Below, piece by piece: positions 44,571 through 52,889 of a DNA stretch of 64,000 nt. The position numbers were made by a program, and so were the translations under genes. The notes beneath the pieces are model-generated. The model did no database searches, was not told the DNA's origin, and saw only the letters and a program-made list of their open reading frames with translations. Origin of the DNA: an uncultured Bacteroidales bacterium (GTDB taxonomy: Bacteria; Bacteroidota; Bacteroidia; Bacteroidales; Paludibacteraceae). The stretch lies in the NCBI GenBank assembly GCA_900542355.1, contig UQNE01000014.1:14896-78895 (forward strand), in the 5' to 3' direction. Numbering within the stretch: position 1 is the first letter of the stretch; each line of letters starts with the position of its first letter.

Positions 44571-46313
44571 TTATGGTTCGCCATCCATAGTGGCAAACCA
44601 ATTAGAACGGAGGAGTTTGTCGGACAAAATATAGGCTTCATTTTCTTCTATCGGGCGATGTTGTTGTGCTACAGGATCCAATAAATTGATGCCAAACCCT
44701 TTCCAATAGTATTCCTCACAACCGATAAGATGTAGAATAGTAGGATAAATGTCCATTTGATATGTAACCTCATCTACAACCGTATGTTGCTCTATATTAG
44801 GCGAATAGGCAATAAATGTGGTATAAGCCTCTTCGGGATGATAAGTCGGAGCATTCGCAGTGCAGTAATCTTGGAATTGACCGCGCTGGTCTGTATTGAA
44901 AATGATATGGTCGCCCATAAAACAGATAGTGCTATTTCGCAGCATCGAATCGGTATCTATTTTGGACAAAAATGCACCCCAACAAGAGTCGGTATAGTGC
45001 ATGGAATTCAAGTAGTTAGCCATACTCGTAGGCATACCTTGGGGCAAAACGGCAGGTGCAGCCTTCGAGTCCACCAAGAATGGCGTATGCGTAGCAATAG
45101 TGATTGCCAAAGTATATGCGTACCTATCATAAATTGTATCTAACACATTGAAAGTCAGAGAATCAAAATTATATGGATTAACAAATGCCGTATCAATATG
45201 ATAGGCTTTATTCATATATGCTTGATTCCAAGTACCTAAATTGCCGGGCTGAATCATTGCCGTACCAGTGTAAAGGTCGCTAAGTGACGGATAAGTGTTG
45301 GTTGGGAAACGATTGCAAGCAGCACCTTGCGCAGCAGGCAATAAGCCTGTATTGCAAATCATTTGCCCATCGCCGGAATTTCCTCCCTTGGTCTGACTGG
45401 TAATGCGTGTTGCCCTTAGAATTTGGTTGCTATGCGTATCCATAAAACGACACAAATTAGGTGTTATTTCTGGGCGAACTGCCCAAGTCTCAAGGCTCTC
45501 CACAAGAATGATAATCAATGGATTAGTTGGAGTTGGCTTTATCTGTGGTGTGTTAATCAACTGCTGCATTGTTTGGTTTTCTTCGATAGATAAAGTACAT
45601 TTTGGCTCAAACGGCATCTCTATCAACTGCTTCATATCTAATGCGAAAGCATGCAGTACCGATGTTTTTTGTATATACTCTATATTGACATTCCAACCAC
45701 AAATATGCTGAACAAAATAGGCTCGAATATGGGAGTAAAAGAACTGTTTATCGTTCGGATATACATTTCTATTCACCACATTTGCACTAACAATATTAGC
45801 AATTGCCCATAAACAGAGCGCAATACCCGTATAGGCGATATTTCTTTTCCTATTATCAAAGAAGAAAACGCCCAAAATTAGTAGCAGTGTCGGGATAAGG
45901 AGAACAAGAAAACTCCACTCGAAATACATAACCACGCTACCCCAAAAGCCGTGCAAATTGCCTACCAAAAAGAAAGAATACGCATCAATAAAAATGCGCG
46001 TGGAGCGGAAATATATCAGTTCTGCAATAATCCAAACATTCGTAAGCAGCGAAACATAAATCGTCCAATACTTCCGTTTGAAGACAAATACGAAACAACT
46101 GATTATCAGCGAAATGGAAATCTTTGGCAAATAGAAAGCCCAAAAGCGCAATGGATTTTTCCATAGTGAAGAAATGAGTACACTATGAAAAGCAAACCAA
46201 TGGAATAATACACATTGAACAAATAGTGAAAACGCAAATATCAAAAACAAATAGACATTTGCATACTTTGATGTTCTGCACTGATGCAGCAAGGCGAGAA
46301 ATTGTTCCTTCAT
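44571..46313 (-). CDS. Membrane-anchored sulfatase/LTA-synthase-family phosphotransferase
   Basis: 580 residues. Five hydrophobic helices in the first 180 residues or so anchor a periplasmic alkaline-phosphatase-superfamily domain (about 255-560). The metal-binding motif is NPLIIILVESLETWA (Glu ligand), the nucleophile region TKGGNSGDGQMICNTGLLP (Ser or Thr nucleophile), and the C-terminal ligands include CFMGDHIIF (Asp-His). This architecture is that of LtaS/EptA-like enzymes that move phosphoglycerol or phosphoethanolamine onto lipids or glycans. The exact substrate is unknown. Directly upstream on the same strand is RNA copy 3, whose terminator ends only 45 bp before the ATG. Confidence 0.87.
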   Translation of the reverse strand: MKEQFLALLHQCRTSKYANVYLFLIFAFSLFVQCVLFHWFAFHSVLISSLWKNPLRFWAFYLPKISISLIISCFVFVFKRKYWTIYVSLLTNVWIIAELIYFRSTRIFIDAYSFFLVGNLHGFWGSVVMYFEWSFLVLLIPTLLLILGVFFFDNRKRNIAYTGIALCLWAIANIVSANVVNRNVYPNDKQFFYSHIRAYFVQHICGWNVNIEYIQKTSVLHAFALDMKQLIEMPFEPKCTLSIEENQTMQQLINTPQIKPTPTNPLIIILVESLETWAVRPEITPNLCRFMDTHSNQILRATRITSQTKGGNSGDGQMICNTGLLPAAQGAACNRFPTNTYPSLSDLYTGTAMIQPGNLGTWNQAYMNKAYHIDTAFVNPYNFDSLTFNVLDTIYDRYAYTLAITIATHTPFLVDSKAAPAVLPQGMPTSMANYLNSMHYTDSCWGAFLSKIDTDSMLRNSTICFMGDHIIFNTDQRGQFQDYCTANAPTYHPEEAYTTFIAYSPNIEQHTVVDEVTYQMDIYPTILHLIGCEEYYWKGFGINLLDPVAQQHRPIEENEAYILSDKLLRSNWFATMDGEP

Positions 46314-46357
46314 ACCATTTTTGTTGTTTTACATTCTTTTTCGATAAGTAAGCACAC

Positions 46358-46695
46358 AAAAAAAGCGTGGAAATCGACTATTGCCGTTCCACGAGTAGAG
46401 GTCTTCGCATTACCATTTTTCCTGAAAGCGGCAACGCGAAACCCACGCTGTATGAGAGTACAATTCATCTACCTACAACACCACAAGATACAACTTACGA
46501 AAATGTGTGCAAACACATTTCAAGATGTATAATGCGGATAGGAGATAAGTATGAACTTATAAAAACTCACACCTCGAAGGCGTCCATCGTTGCTTGCTCT
46601 GAGGAAAAAGTTGAAAGTTGCGAAGTTTCTACTCGTCAGAAGCAGCGTCAATAAACGCTTTTAATATGTCTTTGGCAAAGCCTGTACGACTTTAC
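46358..46695 (-). ncRNA. Structured RNA family, copy 3 (possible leader RNA of the sulfatase-family gene)
   Basis: Minus-strand transcript with the same landmarks as copies 1 and 2: AGACATATT (46663-46671), a GCGT-TTATTG-ACGC hairpin, GAAACTTCGCAACTTTCAAC, GCAACGATGGACGCC, GCGTGGGTTTCGCGTTGC (46431-46448) and GTAATGCGA (46405-46413). The terminator has stem GTGGAA / TTTCCAC, a loop starting CGGCAA and seven Ts (46358-46364 on the plus strand as As). Best promoter of the three (46702-46732, exact consensus). No conserved reading frame. The terminator sits 45 bp upstream of the sulfatase-family ATG, so read-through or attenuation is possible. Confidence 0.78.
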
Positions 46696-46701
46696 CGCCT
46701 A

Positions 46702-46732
46702 CAAAGGTACTGCTTTTCTTTCATTTATGCAA
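46702..46732 (-). promoter_or_regulatory. Promoter of RNA copy 3
   Basis: Minus strand: TTG (46730-46732), 20-nt spacer ending AAAAGCAG, TACCTTTG (46702-46709); exact consensus. Confidence 0.78.
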
Positions 46733-47218
46733 TAGATTATCTTGCTTTTATTACAATTAAAATTAAACAAAAATGGTTGCTTAACAAGTCCTCATTCCTC
46801 TGAGGATTGAATATCCGAAAAATACTCACAAAAGAACACAAATAAAAAAGAGCATCTACAACTTGGCAGACACCCTTAGAAATACAAACGATAAAGGAAT
46901 TTATGCGCGAAAGAATAGAAACAGTATCATTCTCAATAATCTGTTTGATTTTTCCAACTATTCTTTTATTGCCAATTGTCCCGAAATTTTATTTTGTTAG
47001 TAAAATGTAGATATAAGTAACAAAATGCTATTCTGTAATATATGCCTTAGATCTCGGTAAGGTCTCGGCGAAGTCTCGGTAAATACTCGGCAAAGTCTAA
47101 ATAGCAAAAAGACAGCAAAAACATTGTTCTCCGTTAATTGCGGTTAATTGACCATTAATTGCTATGTGTCTCTATATGTCTTTTCTTCTCTGTGTCTTTC
47201 TCTGTATTATGATGTGTT
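46733..47218. other. Gene-less gap between RNA copy 3 and the Fur-family gene
   Basis: About 485 bp, AT-rich. 47048-47097 has four direct GTCTCGGTAA/GTCTCGGCGA units. 47128-47165 has a TTCTCCGTTAATTGCGGTTA module. No gene, promoter or terminator recognised. Confidence 0.5.
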
Positions 47219-47647
47219 TTATTGGTGTTTTTGGGCGCAGCGGGGGCATTCGCCTTTAATGACGAATGAGATAGAGTGGGGGACAAAGCCTTCCGGCAAG
47301 TGTATCTCAGGGAGGGAAGTATCTTCTAAGCAGAACGATCGTTGGCAAGTTTCGCAATAGAAATGGAGGTGGCCGTCGCTGTGGTTGCATTCGCCATCGT
47401 GGTGGTGGCACAGTTCGTAGTGGATGATGCCTCTACCATCCTCAAAGGCATGCACCACATCGTGCTCAGCAAAGAGGGTCAGCACACGGAAGATACTCGA
47501 CTTATCCAAGTTGAGCATCTCATTCTCAAGGTCTCGGAGGCTTACGGGGCGATTGAGTTGCGCCAATGTGCTATAGACCAATATGCGGTTGATAGTCGGT
47601 TTGACGCCCTTATGCTCCAAGTGGTGTATGACAGATTGTGTATCCAT
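47219..47647 (-). CDS. Fur-family metalloregulator
   Basis: 142 residues. The N-terminal winged helix (about 1-80) has VKPTINRILVYSTLAQ and DKSSIFRVLTLFAEHDVVH. The C-terminal dimerisation domain has a His-rich strip (CHHHDGECNHSDGHLHFYC) and two CxxC zinc pairs (CETC, CPRC). This resembles Fur/Zur/PerR proteins; which metal or peroxide it senses cannot be told. Its upstream region carries 67-bp tandem repeats (47667-47816) that may include its operator. Confidence 0.9.
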   Translation of the reverse strand: MDTQSVIHHLEHKGVKPTINRILVYSTLAQLNRPVSLRDLENEMLNLDKSSIFRVLTLFAEHDVVHAFEDGRGIIHYELCHHHDGECNHSDGHLHFYCETCQRSFCLEDTSLPEIHLPEGFVPHSISFVIKGECPRCAQKHQ

Positions 47648-47666
47648 TTCTCTCGATGAATAGGAT

Positions 47667-47816
47667 GGTGATGAGGTATTGATATAGGTAGGTTTTCAAT
47701 ACTAATCACCGATTGGTCAGTATTTGGAGGTTCGGTGATGAGGTATTGATATAGATAGGTTTATGATACTAATCACCGATTGGTCAGTATTCGTTGGTTC
47801 GGTGATGAGGTATTGT
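47667..47816. repeat. 67-bp tandem repeat upstream of the Fur-family gene
   Basis: Two full units (47667-47733, 47734-47800) plus 16 bp of a third. Each starts GGTGATGAGGTATTGATATA and contains ATACTAATCACCGATTGGTC. GGTGAT and ATCACC can pair within each unit. The TACTAATCACC piece matches a dispersed module at 53.1 kb. Confidence 0.75.
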
Positions 47817-47833
47817 AGAAGCATTTTTTTAGC

Positions 47834-47868
47834 AATAGAGCGTTGCTCAAAAAGGGCAACGCTCTATT
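47834..47868. terminator. Hairpin at the end of the methylmalonyl-CoA decarboxylase operon
   Basis: Perfect 13-bp arms AATAGAGCGTTGC / GCAACGCTCTATT with a 9-nt loop, 16 bp after the beta-subunit stop. The T run is on the plus-strand left side, so a classical minus-strand U tract is missing; termination or 3'-end protection is inferred. Confidence 0.5.
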
Positions 47869-47884
47869 TGTATCAGAGAGGTAA

Positions 47885-49066
47885 TTATCCTAAGAAGGTA
47901 AGCAGGATACCTGCAGCCACTGCGGAACCAATCACACCTGCCACATTCGGACCCATAGCATGCATGAGCAGGAAATTGCTCGGGTCGGCTTTCTGTCCTT
48001 CCATCTGGCTCACACGCGCAGCCATAGGCACGGCACTCACACCGGCAGAACCGATAAGCGGGTTGATTTTGTCTTTGGAGAAGAGGTTCATCAACTTAGC
48101 AAACAGCACACCGCCGGCAGTAGCCAAACTGAAAGCAACGATACCCATACAGAGAATGAGCAGTGTCTTCACATTGAGGAAGGTGGCACCCGTAGCGGTT
48201 GCACCTACCGACAAGCCGAGGAAGATAACCACGATATTCATCAACTCGTTTTGAGCGGTCTTGCTCAAGCGGTCCACTACGCCACACTCTTTCATCAAGT
48301 TACCGAGCATCAAGCAGCCGATGAGCGGTGCTGCATCGGGCAATACCAATGCTACGATAGCGGTGATGACAATCGGGAAAACGATTTTCTCGGTCTTGCT
48401 TACTGAGCGGAGTTGTTTCATCTTGATAGCGCGCTCTTTCTTGGTGGTCAGTGCACGCATAATAGGCGGTTGGATAACGGGAACCAAAGCCATATACGAA
48501 TAAGCCGCAATGGCGATAGGACCGAGCAACTGCGGAGCCAACTTACTGGTCAAGAAGATAGATGTAGGTCCGTCTGCACCACCGATGATACCGATAGAAC
48601 CTGCCTCTGCAGGCGTAAAGCCGAGAGCATTGGCACAGAGGAAAGTAACGAAGATACCAATCTGCGCTGCAGCACCCAAGATGAGTGATTTTGGGTTAGC
48701 AATCAGCGGTCCGAAATCGGTCATAGCACCAACACCGATGAAAATCAGACAGGGATAGAGTCCGGCTTTTACACCGATGTACAGCACATCGAGTAGTCCG
48801 GCATCCTTCAGGATAGCACCATAACTATGATATGCGGGGCTGTTGGCATCGAGGAAGGCTTCCCACAACTCGGGGTGGTACATATTGGCACCGGGCAGGT
48901 TGGTGAGCAACATACCGAAGGCGATAGGCATAAGCAACAGCGGTTCGTATTGCTTCTTGATAGCCAAATACAACAGGAAGAACGATACGAAAAGCATTAC
49001 CAACTGCTGCCAATCGATGTTCATAAAACCCATTGTTTGGAAAAATGCTAATATATCAGTCCACAT
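47885..49066 (-). CDS. mmdB: Sodium-translocating methylmalonyl-CoA decarboxylase, beta subunit
   Basis: Integral membrane subunit that removes CO2 from carboxybiotin and pumps Na+ out. 393 residues, about 10 helices. Conserved OadB/MmdB motifs: [20 protein letters not shown] (essential Asp), [13 protein letters not shown] and the C-terminal [16 protein letters not shown] and [10 protein letters not shown]. It is the last gene of the operon, 11 bp after the biotin-carrier gene. Oxaloacetate decarboxylase beta is nearly indistinguishable, but the neighbouring carboxyltransferase and epimerase point to methylmalonyl-CoA. Confidence 0.94.
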   Translation of the reverse strand: MWTDILAFFQTMGFMNIDWQQLVMLFVSFFLLYLAIKKQYEPLLLMPIAFGMLLTNLPGANMYHPELWEAFLDANSPAYHSYGAILKDAGLLDVLYIGVKAGLYPCLIFIGVGAMTDFGPLIANPKSLILGAAAQIGIFVTFLCANALGFTPAEAGSIGIIGGADGPTSIFLTSKLAPQLLGPIAIAAYSYMALVPVIQPPIMRALTTKKERAIKMKQLRSVSKTEKIVFPIVITAIVALVLPDAAPLIGCLMLGNLMKECGVVDRLSKTAQNELMNIVVIFLGLSVGATATGATFLNVKTLLILCMGIVAFSLATAGGVLFAKLMNLFSKDKINPLIGSAGVSAVPMAARVSQMEGQKADPSNFLLMHAMGPNVAGVIGSAVAAGILLTFLG

Positions 49067-49077
49067 AGCGGTAGCAT

Positions 49078-49821
49078 TTATCCGAGTACAACAAGCAGGT
49101 CATCCTGCATCACATTTTGTCCTGCGGCAACGGCAATTTTGGTAACTGTTCCATCGCACTCAGCAAGCACTTGGTTCTCCATCTTCATCGATTCGAGTGT
49201 AAGAAGAAGGTCGCCTTTCTTCACGGCTTGTCCTTCGCTCACTGCTACTTTGATGATAGAGCCGGGTAGGGGAGAAACTACTTTCTTTCCGCCTGCGGGT
49301 ATCTCTGCAGCCTTAGGTGCAGCGGGCGCAGGTGCCGGCGTAGCCTTCGGTGCAGGTGTTGCTTTGGGAGCAACGGGTGCGGGCGCAGGCGCAGCAGCCA
49401 CGGCTACCGTCTCAATTTCTACGAGTTTATCGTCCTGCATTACATTCTTGCCTGGCTCTACGAATACGGCTTTCACTGTACCGTCGTACTCGCTAGTAAC
49501 CTGGTTCTCCATCTTCATCGACTCCATAGTGAGCAAGAGGTCGCCTTTCTTAACGGCTTGCCCCGGAGCGGCAACTACCTTAACGATACTGCCGGGGAGC
49601 GGGCTCTTGACTACCACACTGCCGGCGGGTTGCGCAGCGCGAGGTGCAGAAGCCACAGTGGCTCTAGAGGCTGCCGGTTTGATAGAAGTAGCATTCTTCA
49701 TTTGGTCGATAGCCACATGGAAGACGGTACCGTTGACGGTTACTTCGGCTACATTTTCCTCTATCTCGTTGACGGTCGTTTCGTATTTGCGACCATCAAT
49801 AGTAAATTGAAATGATTTCAT
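49078..49821 (-). CDS. mmdC: Biotin carrier protein with two biotinyl domains
   Basis: Carries the carboxyl group between the carboxyltransferase and the membrane beta subunit. 247 residues: an N-terminal beta segment (1-40), a first biotinyl domain (about 69-137) with ESMKMEN and target Lys 103, an Ala/Pro-rich linker (about 138-176, repeated APKATPAP units), and a second biotinyl domain (about 180-247) with ESMKMEN and Lys 213. The two domains are about 80% identical and exactly 110 residues apart. The usual carrier in this operon has one domain and about 140 residues, so this is an internal duplication. Gaps of 11 bp (downstream) and 6 bp (upstream) show tight operon structure. Confidence 0.93.
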   Translation of the reverse strand: MKSFQFTIDGRKYETTVNEIEENVAEVTVNGTVFHVAIDQMKNATSIKPAASRATVASAPRAAQPAGSVVVKSPLPGSIVKVVAAPGQAVKKGDLLLTMESMKMENQVTSEYDGTVKAVFVEPGKNVMQDDKLVEIETVAVAAAPAPAPVAPKATPAPKATPAPAPAAPKAAEIPAGGKKVVSPLPGSIIKVAVSEGQAVKKGDLLLTLESMKMENQVLAECDGTVTKIAVAAGQNVMQDDLLVVLG

Positions 49822-49827
49822 TGTTGT

Positions 49828-50184
49828 TTATCTATGCAGATTATTCATACCATACATCTTGTTGTTCCATTGTGTACGGTGGGGTTGAACGATAGTTTTG
49901 GTGCATTCCTCATCATGCACACCATTATAATACAGGTGCAGAGCCAACGCGATGGCAGCCGTGCTGTCGGCTGTAAGGGTGATATGCTCTTTGTCCTCTT
50001 TTTGGGTGTGTGCTACGGTCTGCGAGTGCTGTGCCTCTAGTTGTTTCTTGGGCTTAACGCGAGGTTGCATTATCCAGCCCATCAGTTTGAGTACAAACAC
50101 GAACACAATCAGCAGAAGCAACACCAAGAGAAAACCTACTCCTGTAATCATCCAAGTGGATGCGGTAACTTCAAGCAAAATCAT
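49828..50184 (-). CDS. Decarboxylase gamma (OadG/MmdD-like) membrane subunit
   Basis: 118 residues. One N-terminal transmembrane helix (about 12-36, VGFLLVLLLLIVFVFVLKLMGW), then a charged cytoplasmic tail (KPKKQLEAQ...) and a C-terminal part with TAAIALALHLYYNGVHDEECTKT. This layout is that of OadG-type assembly subunits. It starts 1 bp after the mmdA stop and ends 6 bp before the biotin-carrier gene. Confidence 0.88.
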   Translation of the reverse strand: MILLEVTASTWMITGVGFLLVLLLLIVFVFVLKLMGWIMQPRVKPKKQLEAQHSQTVAHTQKEDKEHITLTADSTAAIALALHLYYNGVHDEECTKTIVQPHRTQWNNKMYGMNNLHR

Positions 50185-50185
50185 A

Positions 50186-51742
50186 TTACAATGGGATATT
50201 TGAGTGCTTCTTGAGAGGGTTGGTCAGACGCTTGGTCTGCAGGTTCTCGAAGGCGTGGATAATACGCTTACGAGTATTGCGCGGCTCGATGATGTCGTCG
50301 ATATAGCCGCGGTTAGCAGCCTGATAGGGACTAGCAAAGAGTTCGCGATATTCAGCCTCTTTCTCAGCAATGAATTTCTTTTTCTCTTCGGGGTCTTCGA
50401 TAGCCTTGATAGCCTTGGCTTGGAGTACGCCCACTGCACCGCTTGCACCCATAACGGCAATCTCCGCATTAGGCCAAGCATAGCATACATCGCCACGCAA
50501 CTGCTTGCAACTCATAACGATATGGCTTCCGCCATAAGACTTACGAATAGTGATAGTTACCTTAGGTACAGTGGCTTCGCCGTAAGCGAACATCAGTTTT
50601 GCTCCGTGGTCGATGATACCTGCATACTCTTGTCCTGTACCGCACAAGAAGCCCGGAACATCTACCAAGGTAAGAATTTGGATATTGAAAGCATCGCAGA
50701 AACGCACGAAGCGTGCTGCCTTACGGCTGGCATCGCAGTCGAGCACACCAGCGATATAGTTAGGCTGGTTGGCAATGATACCCGTAGAACGGCCATTGAA
50801 ACGCGCAAAACCGCAGATGATGTTCTTAGCATAGTCTTTCTGCACCTCCATAAAGTCGCCATTATCCACGATGAGGTTGATGATGTCCTTCATGTTGTAG
50901 GGCTTGTTGGGGTCGTTCGGAACAATCTCGTTCAGGCTCTCTTCAACACGCATCGGGTCGTCGGTGCATTTAACCAACGGTGCCTCTTCCATATTGTTTT
51001 GCGGGATGAAACTAACCAAGCGGCGTACTTCTTGCAGCGCCTCTTCTTCGGTGGCGGCCACAAAGTGGGTAACACCCGATTTGGTAGCATGTACATGCGC
51101 ACCACCAAGGTCTTCTACGCTTACATCCTCACCGGTAACCGATTTGACTACCTTCGGACCGGTGATGAACATATACGAGTTCTGCTCGGTCATCATGATA
51201 AAGTCGGTCAGCGCAGGGCTGTAAACGGCACCACCTGCGCAGGGGCCAAAGATGACGCTTATCTGAGGTACCACACCGCTGGCAAGGATGTTACGCTCGA
51301 AGATCTCTGCGTAGCCTGCCAAGGCGCAAGCACCCTCTTGGATACGCGCACCGCCCGAGTCGTTAAGACCGATGATAGGCGCACCCAGTTTCATGGCTTG
51401 GTCCATCACATTGCAGATTTTCTGTGCCATGGTCTCGCTGAGCGAACCGCCGATGACGGTAGCATCTTGTGCGAAGACGAATACCAGACGGCCGTCAATC
51501 GTTCCGCTACCTACTGCTACGCCATCACCCAAGAAGACTTTCTTCTCCATGCCGAAGTCGTGGCAACGGTGGGTAAGGAACATGTTTACCTCCTCAAACG
51601 AACCTTCATCGAGAAGCATATTGATACGCTCACGAGCGGTGTAACTGCCCTTGGCGTGATGTTTTTCTACTGCTGCTTCGCCGCCGCCTGCTTGTGCTTT
51701 GGCGCGGTTATCAATCAGTTTTTGCAATTTATCGTTATCCAT
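50186..51742 (-). CDS. mmdA: Methylmalonyl-CoA decarboxylase alpha subunit (carboxyltransferase)
   Basis: Transfers the carboxyl group from methylmalonyl-CoA to biotin. 518 residues with N- and C-terminal carboxyltransferase (crotonase-like) domains. Motifs include the GSFEEVNMF start region, GLNDSGGARIQEG (first oxyanion region), FGPCAGGAVYSPALTDF and, in the C-half, LVDVPGFLCGTGQEY and KSYGGSHIVMSCK. The frame is open up to 51808, but that part resembles the surrounding repeats; ATG 51742 (MDNDKLQKLIDNRAK) gives the normal family start. It lies between the four-helix-bundle gene and the gamma-subunit gene. Propionyl-CoA carboxylase beta is the main alternative name. Confidence 0.94.
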   Translation of the reverse strand: MDNDKLQKLIDNRAKAQAGGGEAAVEKHHAKGSYTARERINMLLDEGSFEEVNMFLTHRCHDFGMEKKVFLGDGVAVGSGTIDGRLVFVFAQDATVIGGSLSETMAQKICNVMDQAMKLGAPIIGLNDSGGARIQEGACALAGYAEIFERNILASGVVPQISVIFGPCAGGAVYSPALTDFIMMTEQNSYMFITGPKVVKSVTGEDVSVEDLGGAHVHATKSGVTHFVAATEEEALQEVRRLVSFIPQNNMEEAPLVKCTDDPMRVEESLNEIVPNDPNKPYNMKDIINLIVDNGDFMEVQKDYAKNIICGFARFNGRSTGIIANQPNYIAGVLDCDASRKAARFVRFCDAFNIQILTLVDVPGFLCGTGQEYAGIIDHGAKLMFAYGEATVPKVTITIRKSYGGSHIVMSCKQLRGDVCYAWPNAEIAVMGASGAVGVLQAKAIKAIEDPEEKKKFIAEKEAEYRELFASPYQAANRGYIDDIIEPRNTRKRIIHAFENLQTKRLTNPLKKHSNIPL

Positions 51743-51830
51743 ATTTGTAAAGTAAATGTTTGTGACTTCGTGTTTTGCACTTCGTGTTTGTGACTTCGTG
51801 TTTTGCACTTCGTGTTGGTTTGTTGTTTTG
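51743..51830. repeat. GACTTCGTGTTTTGCACTTCG-type direct repeats
   Basis: Between the four-helix-bundle gene and mmdA: CTTCGTGTTTTGCACTTCG occurs twice in tandem (about 51767-51811), with further TTGTGACTTCGTG fragments. Probably spacer left around the inserted gene. Confidence 0.55.
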
Positions 51831-52208
51831 TTACTTTGTGTTCTTTGGGTGTTCCATAAGAAACTTGATAAGTGAACTGATCTTGATGGCTATATGCGTG
51901 CATTGGTTTCGCAAGAGTATGCATTCTTCAGGATGGATGTACGCTAAATCTTCAGCAGTATATAGCATACTTTTTACCTCAGTAGAAGAACCCATTGCTA
52001 TTCCCAAGAAATGAATGAACATTGCATTATCTTTGGCGTATTTGCTGCGCTCAAAACCTTCAGCAATGTTGTTCATCACAGATATGGCAGCGCATTGTAT
52101 TTGGTCGCGAAATCCGAAATCCTTGTTGTCTTGCAAAAGCGAATAAACTTTGGTTACAAGTTCCCTCGCCAACTGCCAAACAATAAGTTCTTCAAAATTA
52201 CAAATCAT
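51831..52208 (-). CDS. Four-helix-bundle protein (23S rRNA intervening-sequence family)
   Basis: 125 residues from ATG 52208; a GTG at 52217 adds three codons. The sequence shows the family pattern: NFEELIVWQLARELVTKVYSL, DFGFRDQIQCAAISVMNNIAEGFERS, FIHFLGIAMGSSTEVKSMLYTAEDL and a C-terminal helix. Such proteins were first seen inside 23S rRNA intervening sequences and also occur as free genes; the function is unknown. Here it is inserted between mce (41 bp away) and mmdA (88 bp away) on the same strand, so it is likely transcribed with the decarboxylase operon. Confidence 0.88.
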   Translation of the reverse strand: MICNFEELIVWQLARELVTKVYSLLQDNKDFGFRDQIQCAAISVMNNIAEGFERSKYAKDNAMFIHFLGIAMGSSTEVKSMLYTAEDLAYIHPEECILLRNQCTHIAIKISSLIKFLMEHPKNTK

Positions 52209-52249
52209 CTCACTCACAAACTAACTAACACGCAGTTCTTAACACGCAG

Positions 52250-52663
52250 TTATTTGGGTTGTTGGCAAAGTTCTGTGAGAACACCCTTTGTGCTCTTGGG
52301 GTGGAGGAAAGCAATCATCAAGTTTTCTGCGCCTTTGCGAGGTGCTTTGTCGATGAGTTGCAGCCCTGCAGCCTCTGCTTCTTTCAATGCCTCTTCTACA
52401 TTCTCTACATTGAATGCTACATGGTGAACACCACCACGACCACCGTTCTTCTCGATGAACTTAGCAATGGTCGATTCGGGGCAAGTAGGCTCCAAAAGTT
52501 CGATTTTGGTCTGACCCACTTTGAAGAAAGCGGTCTTTACTTTTTGGTCGGCTACCTCTTCGATGGAGTAGCATTTTTCACCGGTTAAGAACTCGAAGAA
52601 CGGCATAGCGTCCTCCAGACTGGTAACAGCGATACCAAGATGCTCAATATGAGTTGGTTTCAT
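52250..52663 (-). CDS. mce: Methylmalonyl-CoA epimerase
   Basis: Interconverts (R)- and (S)-methylmalonyl-CoA in the succinate-propionate pathway. 137 residues of the glyoxalase/vicinal-oxygen-chelate fold. The start MKPTHIEHLGIAVTSLEDA supplies the first His ligand, GGVHHVAFNVENVEEAL the second metal site, and the late KIELLEP segment a Glu. It is the first gene of the operon; the promoter at 52890-52920 gives a leader of about 220 nt. Confidence 0.95.
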   Translation of the reverse strand: MKPTHIEHLGIAVTSLEDAMPFFEFLTGEKCYSIEEVADQKVKTAFFKVGQTKIELLEPTCPESTIAKFIEKNGGRGGVHHVAFNVENVEEALKEAEAAGLQLIDKAPRKGAENLMIAFLHPKSTKGVLTELCQQPK

Positions 52664-52889
52664 TGTTGATTTGTGTTTATGTGTTAAACAATAGATGGGT
52701 TAATTATTTGCTTATTTAGCAGGTAAGTCGCATACTTCCTTTTTGTATTAAGGTGTGGCGGCAAAACGCATGCTATACTCGGCTGTATATCAACAAGGTG
52801 TATGACCGGATGATATGCAATGTTGAGTATGTCAATATGCCGTGCTTGCGCCTAACGGAGTATGCCTACACATCCTACATTGTGCCTTG

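Noticed and set aside
44571..46313. Sulfatase-family protein considered as a true arylsulfatase
   Set aside because: No C/S-x-P-x-R formylglycine motif; N-terminal membrane helices favour an LtaS/EptA-like phosphotransferase.
47667..47816. 67-bp tandem repeats considered as a CRISPR array
   Set aside because: The units are contiguous without unique spacers, and no cas genes are present.
50204..51793. 529-codon plus-strand open frame
   Set aside because: Antisense shadow of mmdA; no start signals, no protein motifs, and mmdA is unmistakable on the other strand.
52664..52889. Long leader of the mce operon considered as a cobalamin riboswitch
   Set aside because: No B12-box-like sequence or recognisable core; left as an unassigned 5' leader.
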